Shown: positions 8,549-14,917 of the stretch, piece by piece | Layout: every line of letters starts with the position of its first letter | How positions within the stretch are numbered: the first letter of the stretch is position 1 | From: Gemmatimonadota bacterium | GTDB lineage: Bacteria; Gemmatimonadota; Gemmatimonadetes; Longimicrobiales; Gaopeijiaceae | DNA: 64,000 bases | Assembly (NCBI GenBank): GCA_022827345.1 | Contig: JAJDTB010000073.1 | Span: 62,001-126,000, forward strand | Direction: 5' to 3' | Made by a program: the position numbers and the translations under genes | The notes under the pieces: model-generated | What the model was told of the DNA's origin: nothing | Databases searched by the model: none | Seen by the model: the letters and a program-made list of their open reading frames with translations, nothing else

Positions 8549-8566
8549 GCGGGGCTGTAACCCCGC
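8549..8566 (+). terminator. Hairpin downstream of the HExxH gene
   Basis: GCGGGG (8549-8554), loop CTGTAA and CCCCGC (8561-8566) form a tight 6-bp stem about 100 bases after the stop at 8445. There is no clear T-tract. In the rest of 8446-8889 I see no gene, only the hairpin at 8770-8806 and GC-rich non-coding sequence next to the IS110 transposase. Confidence 0.35.
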
Positions 8567-8769
8567 ATCGGGGAGCCGGACGGGCTGGGCAGCGTGTCGC
8601 CGGGCGTGCTGGTGGATGTCGGCCGAGCATCGCACCGGGAAGGGCGAGGAAGTGCTCGCGTCCAACCTTGCCCAGGGGTGCGAAGGGGAGCACAGCATCC
8701 CCTCGGCGGCTGCTGCCGGGGTTCGAAGGGGCAACGTCCCTCGCCAGCCCCGCGGTTATACCGTGGGTA

Positions 8770-8806
8770 AGCTGGCTTCCGGCCACTAACGGGTCGGAAG
8801 CCAGCT
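8770..8806. repeat. Hairpin repeat, copy 1 (IS110 flank)
   Basis: AGCTGGCTTCCG (8770-8781) pairs with CGGAAGCCAGCT (8795-8806) around a 13-base loop. A second copy in the same orientation lies at 10388-10430. They differ at five positions within the 35 shared bases, and one pair of differences (T to C and A to G) preserves base pairing. It lies 84 bases past the transposase stop codon. Confidence 0.7.
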
Positions 8807-8889
8807 GCGGGAAGACCGTCGCGGCTGCCCCAGGCCGCAGCGCGCACGCCGCTGTGGACCGCCCCGTTGGTCCGCGCCGGGAGAGGAGA

Positions 8890-10143
8890 TCAGGCCGCAT
8901 GATCCTCCGCCGGCTGTGGAGGCCTGTAGCAGGTCTGGTTTCGGAGCATGGCGCAGGCAACCGCGAGCAGGCGGTCCGCGACGGAACGCAGGGCGCGGGC
9001 ATGGCCGTGGCTGCGCCCGCGAAGGGCGGCGTACTTGGCCTTGCTGACGGGATCGCGCTGGACCGCGACCCGTGCCCAGTGGTAGACTGCGTCACGCAGG
9101 CGGGCATGGGCGGCCATTCGGCGCACGACGAGCTTGTACTTGCCGGATCGCCGTGTGACGGGCGCAACGCCGCACATGCACCGCAGCGCCTTGTAGTCCC
9201 GGCGCGCCAGCGCTTGGGGGGCCTCGGCGAGCAGCGTGGCGAGGACGGTCTGACCGACTCCGGGCAGGGAGGAGAGGACCGTTACGTCGCGCTGCCCGCC
9301 GGGTTGGTCGGAGCCGGAGTCCTCGCTGTCGGCCAGGACGTCGATCAGGCGGGCGATCTCCCGCTTGGCGTGGGCGAGTTGGCGGTGTACGAGGCGGAGG
9401 CGTTCGGAGATGCTTCGGATGTGGGCGACCGCGGCCTCGGTGGTTCCGGGTGCGACGGCAACGGCCGGGGCGCGGAGGATGTCGAAGAGCTGGTCGGCGG
9501 TGATCCGCCGGATCCTGTGGCGCTTGAGAAGGCTCTCAAGGGTCCGGCGCTGGACCCGCCGGGCCTTCGCGGGCGTCGGCACCTTGGCCCAGAGGTCGAG
9601 GACCCAGGGCTCGACCACGCTGCCGACCGCATCGAGGATCTGCGGATAGTAGCGCCACAGCTGCTCCCGCACGCGGTTCGACAGGCGCGTGCGGTCCCGC
9701 GTGAGCTCCTCGTCGATCCGCGACCACGCCCTGAGTTCGATGACGACCGGGTCGACGGGGTCAATCCTCCGGAAGTGGTGAAGATCGGTCCTCAGCGCGT
9801 CGGCGAGGACGCGGGCGTCGAGGCTGTCGTCCTTGGCGCCGGCGGGCGAGTGGCGGTCGCGGAACCGGTCGAGCTGCTTCGGGTTGATCGAGTAGACCGC
9901 GAACCCGTGGTCCATGAGGCTCTCGACGACCGGCCCGTGCGGGATCTCGATCGCCACCGGAATGTCCTCCGGAGCGGCTCCTCCGCACCTCGCTGCGATC
10001 CAATCGGCCATCTCGGCGAGCCCCGCGCCTCCGTGGCGGAAGATGCGTTCCGCCCGCTTCGAGCCGTCGCCGCCGACCACGCAGACGTGGTGCGCTTCCG
10101 ATGCCCAGTCCACGCCGGCGAACCAGGCCTCATGTCTCATCAT
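8890..10143 (-). CDS. IS110-family transposase (DEDD recombinase)
   Basis: A 417-residue DEDD transposase. The N-terminal RuvC-like domain shows D12 in GVDWAS, E66 in AIEIPHG and the KDDSLDA motif (D105-D109). The C-terminal transposase_20 domain contains LSSLPGVGQTVLATLLAE, which carries the catalytic Ser in this family, and a CMCGVAPVTRRSGK block. The start is ATG at 10143 behind GGGAGGGAGC; an immediately following ATG is possible. The protein looks complete, so the copy may be active. Family members are guided by a structured RNA from a non-coding end; here the 5' side is rich in hairpins. Confidence 0.93.
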   Translation of the reverse strand: MMRHEAWFAGVDWASEAHHVCVVGGDGSKRAERIFRHGGAGLAEMADWIAARCGGAAPEDIPVAIEIPHGPVVESLMDHGFAVYSINPKQLDRFRDRHSPAGAKDDSLDARVLADALRTDLHHFRRIDPVDPVVIELRAWSRIDEELTRDRTRLSNRVREQLWRYYPQILDAVGSVVEPWVLDLWAKVPTPAKARRVQRRTLESLLKRHRIRRITADQLFDILRAPAVAVAPGTTEAAVAHIRSISERLRLVHRQLAHAKREIARLIDVLADSEDSGSDQPGGQRDVTVLSSLPGVGQTVLATLLAEAPQALARRDYKALRCMCGVAPVTRRSGKYKLVVRRMAAHARLRDAVYHWARVAVQRDPVSKAKYAALRGRSHGHARALRSVADRLLAVACAMLRNQTCYRPPQPAEDHAA

Positions 10144-10268
10144 GCTCCCTCCCGTGTGAAGGTGTCGCTGGACAGCCGAGGCGGTGACGCGATGCTCGCT
10201 ATTCCCTGTACTGGCGCTCGATGGCGCGAACTCCCCACTGGGCATCCATCGCGGCTTCCGGACCGGGG

Positions 10269-10430
10269 TACAAGTCCCTTGTAGGTGCTCGGTGGCACTG
10301 GTAGGCTGTGGTTACTCCCGGCCTGGTCGCCTGTCGCTGCTGTTAGGATCTTTCGATCTAACGCGAAGCCTACAGAAGGGGTACAGGCTGGGCTGGCTCC
10401 CGGCCAATAGCAGGTCGGGAGCCAGCCCAG
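10269..10430 (-). ncRNA. Candidate IS110 bridge RNA
   Basis: On the minus strand, directly upstream of the transposase, a segment of about 160 bases folds into several elements. A 15-bp hairpin (10388-10430) comes first. A GATC-GAAA-GATC stem with a GNRA tetraloop lies at 10342-10362. Long-range GTAGGCT/AGCCTAC pairing joins 10367-10373 to 10301-10307. TACAAG-GGA-CTTGTA lies at 10269-10283. IS110 elements of this layout are known to express a guide RNA of roughly this size from their 5' non-coding end. The exact ends and the target- and donor-binding loops are not determined. Confidence 0.5.
10388..10430. repeat. Hairpin repeat, copy 2 (IS110 flank)
   Basis: CTGGGCTGGCTCCCG (10388-10402) pairs perfectly with CGGGAGCCAGCCCAG (10416-10430) around a 13-base loop (GCCAATAGCAGGT). 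It matches copy 1 at 8770-8806, whose loop is GCCACTAACGGGT. In 10431-10813 no gene is recognised. Confidence 0.7.
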
Positions 10431-10813
10431 CGGATCTCCTCGGAGCGGTCGCTGAAGACACCGGGCGGGCGGGCCTCGGAGGAAAGGTCGGGGTTCGCCG
10501 GGGATGGCCACATCGGCGGCATGGAGGGCTGTGTCCGCCGAACCCGGCCGTTGCCAACGGCGTAGAGGTGGAAAGCGGACTCCTCTCGATGCCCCATCCT
10601 CTGGTCGGCGGACTGCGGGGCCGGAGCGCGTTCGACAAGGCCCCGCGCTGCCCACTATGCCGCACTGCGGTATGAAAACGACGCAGGGGGCCAATTCACA
10701 CTTTGGCCTGCCCGCGATGCACACTTGCCTTCTCGCTTATCTTGCTTTGCGGCAACGTCTTGCGGCGCCGCCACCGGATGCGCGGTGGCGCACCGGGAGC
10801 AGGTGCCGTGGCT

Positions 10814-10900
10814 GGAGCGACCCCCTGCCCCGAGGGCTTGCTGCGGCATAGCGGCGAGTGTGTTTTCACAACTCGCCGCCCGCCTTCCAAGGGTCGCTCC
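10814..10900. repeat. Long nested palindrome (alpha) upstream of a beta-barrel gene
   Basis: The outer arms GGAGCGACCC (10814-10823) and GGGTCGCTCC (10891-10900) enclose an inner stem, GCGGCGAGT (10851-10859) with ACTCGCCGC (10871-10879), tipped by GTG-TTTT-CAC. The outer arm sequence is shared with the palindrome at 11749-11851. Between 10901 and 11163 no gene or further structure is recognised. Confidence 0.65.
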
Positions 10901-11163
10901 CGCATCAGCGATCCGTGCCGGAAGGCCGTTCAGCGCCGCTTCGAGGCGGCGGGGCCAGCGTTCTCCGTCCACACGTTTGCCGGAGCCGGCGGGCGTCTCC
11001 GGCCCGCCCTGGTTCGCCCGACGAGCCTTTGTGGTCCAACGCGACCGGGCGGTCCATTCCTCCCTGCGTTACGTTGATTCCAGCGTTTCGGTTTCGTACG
11101 CAAGCCGTCGGCTCGGCTCCGACGTGCCGATGCACTCTACAGACTTGGGATCGGACAATCGCG

Positions 11164-11655
11164 ATGAGGAAGCTCTTGCTTCTGGGGCTGGCGCTGCTGC
11201 CCGCACAGGCCGAGGCGCAGGAGGCGTCGGGCCGTTTCATGCTCGAAGCCGGAATCGCGGGGGACAGCAGAGCGTGTCCCGGATACTACGTCGGCATCGA
11301 CGCCCAGGTCGCGGGGCCGGTGTCGTTGTACGGGATGGTGGAGAACTACCGGTGCTCCGAGCGGACCGAGGACATCGATCTTGGCGGCGGCATCACCGGA
11401 ACCGTCACCTACCCCCGCCGGGTCGGGTCGGACAACCGGATCGGGGCCTCGGTCCTGCTTGGACGTTCCAGTTGGCTCGTTCGCCCGGCGTTGCGCGCGG
11501 GGATCCAGTATGGCAGCGGGAACTACGTTGGGCCGACCGCCGGTGCGAGCCTGACCTTCGGACGGCGCCACGGGGCGCGCTTCATGCTCCACGTCGAGGA
11601 GTGCGGCAGCACAGCCTGCGCGCGCTTCCAGATGGGCGGTTACGTTTCGTTCTAG
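11164..11655 (+). CDS. Small outer-membrane beta-barrel-like protein
   Basis: A 163-residue exported protein. The signal peptide is MRKLLLLGLALLPAQAEAQ, with cleavage likely after the AEAQ. The mature part is alternating beta strands rich in Gly, Tyr and Arg, ending in VSF, a terminal aromatic typical of outer-membrane barrels. ATG at 11164 marks the signal start; the frame is open far upstream but that part is non-coding. Two Cys pairs may be oxidised. The gene stands alone between two related palindromes and upstream of an integrase, so it may be mobile cargo. Confidence 0.75.
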   Translation: MRKLLLLGLALLPAQAEAQEASGRFMLEAGIAGDSRACPGYYVGIDAQVAGPVSLYGMVENYRCSERTEDIDLGGGITGTVTYPRRVGSDNRIGASVLLGRSSWLVRPALRAGIQYGSGNYVGPTAGASLTFGRRHGARFMLHVEECGSTACARFQMGGYVSF

Positions 11656-11748
11656 CCCCCAACGACCGGTCTGGAGGCGACTGCTTCGGCGCCACGGGCG
11701 CACCAGCTGCGGAACGCGGGGCTCGGTGGCCTTCCCGCACGGGACTGA

Positions 11749-11851
11749 TGGATGGGAGCGACCCCTTGGCGGAGGGGAGGATGGGGATATACATCGCCAT
11801 CCCGCCCGATGCCGATCGAGGCATGCCGAGATGGGGGGTCGCTCCCATCCA
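11749..11851. repeat. Long palindrome (beta) downstream of the beta-barrel gene
   Basis: TGGATGGGAGCGACCCC (11749-11765) and GGGGTCGCTCCCATCCA (11835-11851) form a perfect 17-bp inverted repeat. An inner GGATGG/CCATCC pairing lies within. The GGAGCGACCC core is the same as in the palindrome at 10814-10900. Confidence 0.7.
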
Positions 11852-12007
11852 CGGCCAGAGCGCGCGGATCGGCATCGGCGTTTCGCTGGCCGTCGCCCAA
11901 CCGCAAGCGCTCCAGCGACTTGCGAAACCGGCGGCGTGTACATCGCAGGCGCGATTTCCTGTCCGGCGACCCCCCAAGCGCCATGTACACTCGCGGATCG
12001 GCATCGG
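11805..12007. repeat. Iterated GATCGGCATCGG sites before the integrase
   Basis: A 16-base direct repeat, CGCGGATCGGCATCGG, occurs at 11863-11878 and 11992-12007. An inverted copy of its core (CCCGATGCCGATC) lies at 11805-11817, inside the palindrome. Between them GTTTCGC/GCGAAAC and GTGTACAT/ATGTACAC make further stems. Such iterons just upstream of an integrase gene are typical of arm-type attachment sites; this is inference. No gene is seen in 11656-12209. Confidence 0.55.
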
Positions 12008-12209
12008 GAGCGTCGAAAACCGCCTCGAAAACACGGCTTCCAACTCGACAGTCGTGAAACTCTTCCGTGGCGGGTGCAGGCCTCGTTGTCACCCCACAAT
12101 TCGCGGAAGGATCCACCCCGCCCGAACCTCCGATCCGTCTGGCGCACATGGCTTCTCTCCGCGAAGTTCCGATGCGCAGATCGTGCAGTCCATCACGATA
12201 AGGAATCGA

Positions 12210-13373
12210 ATGATGGCACGCACGAAACGAAGTCGGCGCAGTTACGGCGCCGGCGAATGGGGCCGGAATCGGGTCCGGGTGTTTCCCGATCCGAAAACCG
12301 GCCTGTACCAAGTGGAGTGGCGCGACAACGGGCGAAGGCTCACCCGGTCGCTGGGGCACCGCGAGTGGGTGAGGGCGAAGCGGGAGGCGGACGAATTCGC
12401 CGCCGGGTTCGCGACGCTTCGGCCCAATGGCAAGGCGGAGGCCGAGCCCGGGCCGCTCACCTTGGGACGGCTTCTTGACATGTACGGGGAAGAGGTGACG
12501 CCGACGAAGGCGGAGTCCTCTCAGCGGTCCGACCGGGCCGCGACGAGGATGTTCCTCCAGTTCTTCGGGCGGGACCGCAAGCCCTCCACCCTGTCCCAGC
12601 GGGATTGGGACCGGTTCATCCGGGCGCGGCGCGCGGGCAGGATCGGAGCGAGCGGCAAGCCGGTATCCGACGCGACGCTCGAACACGACCTGAAGTTCCT
12701 GATCGCCGTGTTCAACTGGGCCGCGAGGTCGAAGAACGAGCGAGGCCGCCTGCTTCTCGACAGGAACCCGTTGAAGGGCCTGAAGATGCCCACGGAGAAG
12801 AACCCCAGGCGGGTGGTGTTGTCCGAGGAGGAATACCAGGCACTTCTCGGAGTGTCCCGCCGGGTTGATTGGCGCTTTCACGTTGCGCTCGTTCTCGCGC
12901 ACGAAACCGGACACCGGATCGGCGCCATCCGTCACCTGCGATGGACGGACATCGACCTTGAAGCCGGGGTCATCCGGTGGAGAGCGGAGCACGAGAAGAC
13001 CGGCTACGAACACCGGACGCCGGCCACCCCCGAGGCGTTGGCCGTCCTTGAGGAGGCGCGGAGGCGGAACCCCGGGATCGGGGACATTCCGCTGCTGCCC
13101 GCACCGAGGGATCCGTCGCGGTGCGCGGGCCGGACGCTCGTGCGATCGTGGTGGAACCGAGCCCAGAAGCTCGCCGCGCTCGAACCGAAGCGCGGGCGAG
13201 GCTGGCACTCGCTGAGGCGCAAGTTTGCTTCGGATCTCATGGACCAGCCGCTCAAGGTGCTCTGCGAGTTGGGGGGTTGGAAGACCGCCAAGACGGTGCT
13301 CCAGTGCTATCAGCGAGCCGACGAAGGACAGCTTCGGAAGGCACTGGAAGCCCGCCGGAGACCCGGCGGCTGA
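12210..13373 (+). CDS. Tyrosine recombinase / integrase
   Basis: A 387-residue phage-type integrase. The N-terminal arm-binding part (1-80) is followed by a SAM-like core-binding domain (about 85-190) and a catalytic domain with R236 (ETGHRIGAIRHLRW), K263 (HEKTGYEH), H333 and R336 (WHSLRRKF), W357 (GGWKTA) and nucleophile Y367 (CYQRAD). All catalytic positions are present. The start is the ATG-ATG pair at 12210 behind AAGGAA. Its 3' end overlaps, tail to tail, the last 64 bases of a symporter gene whose C-terminus looks replaced, so the element probably integrated there. Confidence 0.92.
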   Translation: MMARTKRSRRSYGAGEWGRNRVRVFPDPKTGLYQVEWRDNGRRLTRSLGHREWVRAKREADEFAAGFATLRPNGKAEAEPGPLTLGRLLDMYGEEVTPTKAESSQRSDRAATRMFLQFFGRDRKPSTLSQRDWDRFIRARRAGRIGASGKPVSDATLEHDLKFLIAVFNWAARSKNERGRLLLDRNPLKGLKMPTEKNPRRVVLSEEEYQALLGVSRRVDWRFHVALVLAHETGHRIGAIRHLRWTDIDLEAGVIRWRAEHEKTGYEHRTPATPEALAVLEEARRRNPGIGDIPLLPAPRDPSRCAGRTLVRSWWNRAQKLAALEPKRGRGWHSLRRKFASDLMDQPLKVLCELGGWKTAKTVLQCYQRADEGQLRKALEARRRPGG

Positions 13374-14866
13374 AGCTCACGAATCAGCGGGAGTGATTTA
13401 GCGGGAATCTGGCCGACGGAGCGCGTAACAATCAGTGATCGCACGAGATACGGATTTGAGAGCGCATGACGTAACGTGAGGGTCGCCATGAACGCCGAGA
13501 TCACCAGGAACGTGATCGCCATGTGGTGCAGGAACGCGACCTCGGGGAGCAGCCACAGGAGCGCCCCGTACACCGGAATCCCCAGAATCATCCCGCCGAA
13601 GGCCGCGGCGGGCGGTGTCCGCGGCACGAACAGCCCGAAGAGGAACGCCGCCACGATCCCCGGCGAGATGAATCCCCAGAACATCTGGATGTACTCGAAG
13701 ACGCTTCCGGCCCTGGCTACCACCGGTGCCCACAGGCAGCCGACCAGCACCAGCACCGCCGTCGTCCACCGCCCGATCTTCATCAGGCTGCGCGACGACG
13801 CCTCGGGCCGCAGGTGCCGCTTGTACAGGTCGACGCTGAAGATCGTCGCCGCCGAGTTGAGCATCGAGTCGAGCGAACTCATCACGGCGCCGAAGAGCGC
13901 GGCGAACATCGCGCCGGTGAGCCCGGCGGGGAGCAGCTCGCGCATCATGACCGGATAGGCCTGGTCGGGGTTGGTCACCTGATCGGCGAAGAGCTCCGCC
14001 GCCATGATGCCGGGGAAGATGATGATGAACGGGATCACCAGCTTGATGAACCCGGCCAGGAACAGCCCGCGCTGACCGTCCGCCAGACTCCGAGCCGCCA
14101 GCGTCCGCTGCGTGATGAACTGGTTCAGTCCCCAGTAGAAGAGGTTCGGGATCCACAGCCCGCCGATGAAGACCGCGAGCCACGGCATCTCCGGGTGATT
14201 CCATGGGAGGACGGTGTGCAGCTTGCCGTCGGCGGCCTCGAGGAAGGGCTCGATCCCGCCCATCGCGCGGAAGCCGAGCACCGTCACCACCACGCCGCCC
14301 AGGATCAGCGCCACCCCCTGGATCAGGTCGGACCACACCACCGCCTTCAGTCCGCCGTAGATCGTGTAGCCACCGGCCAGGATGCCGATCAGCCAGATGC
14401 CCAGGTTCGTGTCGATGCCGAAGATGGACTCGAGAGCGAGGGCGCCGGAATAGAGCACGGTGGCGAGGGCGACGAAGACGTACGCGGCCATGATGAAGGC
14501 GGCCATCAGCGTGCGGGTGCGCACGTCGTAACGGAACTCGAGGAACTCCGGGATCGTGTAGATGCCGGCCTGCAAGAACTTCGGCAGGAAAAAGAGCCCG
14601 ACGAGCACGAGGGTGACCGCCGCCATCCACTCGTAACTGGCGATGGCCAGGCCGAGCTCGTACCCGCGCCCTGCCATCCCCACGAAGTGCTCCGTCGAGA
14701 TGTTGGACGCGATCAGCGAGAAGCCGATCAGCCACCAGGGCAGGTTGCGGCCGGCCAGGAAGTAGTCGGCCGCGTCGTGCTTCCCGCGTGAGGCGTAGAG
14801 CGAGACGCCGACGACAACGAGCAGGAACCCGACGAAAGCGGCGATGTCGAGCGGTTGAAAGGACAT
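13310..14866 (-). CDS. Sodium:solute symporter (SSS family), C-terminus altered
   Basis: A 518-residue inner-membrane SSS/SGLT-type symporter with about 12 hydrophobic segments. Family hallmarks include FSLIASNISTEHFVGMAG near residue 50 and GAVMSSLDSMLNSAATIF in the middle. It likely imports a sugar together with sodium; its start lies 52 bases from the divergent glycosidase gene, which supports this. The last 49 residues, from SNPYLVRS, are polar and Arg/Ser-rich, are encoded partly by integrase DNA, and lack the terminal membrane segment expected of the family. Function of this version is uncertain. Confidence 0.88.
   Translation of the reverse strand: MSFQPLDIAAFVGFLLVVVGVSLYASRGKHDAADYFLAGRNLPWWLIGFSLIASNISTEHFVGMAGRGYELGLAIASYEWMAAVTLVLVGLFFLPKFLQAGIYTIPEFLEFRYDVRTRTLMAAFIMAAYVFVALATVLYSGALALESIFGIDTNLGIWLIGILAGGYTIYGGLKAVVWSDLIQGVALILGGVVVTVLGFRAMGGIEPFLEAADGKLHTVLPWNHPEMPWLAVFIGGLWIPNLFYWGLNQFITQRTLAARSLADGQRGLFLAGFIKLVIPFIIIFPGIMAAELFADQVTNPDQAYPVMMRELLPAGLTGAMFAALFGAVMSSLDSMLNSAATIFSVDLYKRHLRPEASSRSLMKIGRWTTAVLVLVGCLWAPVVARAGSVFEYIQMFWGFISPGIVAAFLFGLFVPRTPPAAAFGGMILGIPVYGALLWLLPEVAFLHHMAITFLVISAFMATLTLRHALSNPYLVRSLIVTRSVGQIPAKSLPLIRELQPPGLRRASSAFRSCPSSAR
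13374..13480. other. Probable integration junction of the tyrosine-recombinase element
   Basis: The symporter reading frame changes from membrane-type to unrelated sequence at about 13455-13475, just outside the integrase stop. A short direct repeat, AGCGGGA (13387-13393 and 13402-13408), lies here. The exact core site is not resolved because the other end of the element was not found. Confidence 0.4.
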
Positions 14867-14917
14867 GTGGGCGGCTCCAGGTTTCGAGCAGGAGCCAACC
14901 TAACCGAGAGGCCTCGA

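Larger units (their letters stand above)
8770..10430 (-). mobile_element. IS110-family insertion sequence (limits approximate)
   Basis: The element is defined by its IS110-type transposase (8890-10143), with a non-coding 5' region of about 290 bases holding a candidate bridge RNA. IS110 elements normally lack terminal inverted repeats and leave almost no target duplication, so the ends cannot be fixed by eye. The two matching hairpins at 8770-8806 and 10388-10430 are used here as provisional limits; they may instead be the structured target. Confidence 0.6.

Noticed and set aside
10814-11851. True integron attC sites
   Set aside because: The palindromes lack a convincing pair of GTTRRRY and RYYYAAC core sites, and the recombinase cannot be assigned to the IntI group by eye; kept only as a finding.
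10725-13373. A single open frame of 882 codons on the plus strand
   Set aside because: Only the part from 12210 has recombinase homology and a ribosome binding site; the upstream part is low-complexity, Arg/Ala-rich and covers palindromes and another gene in a different frame.
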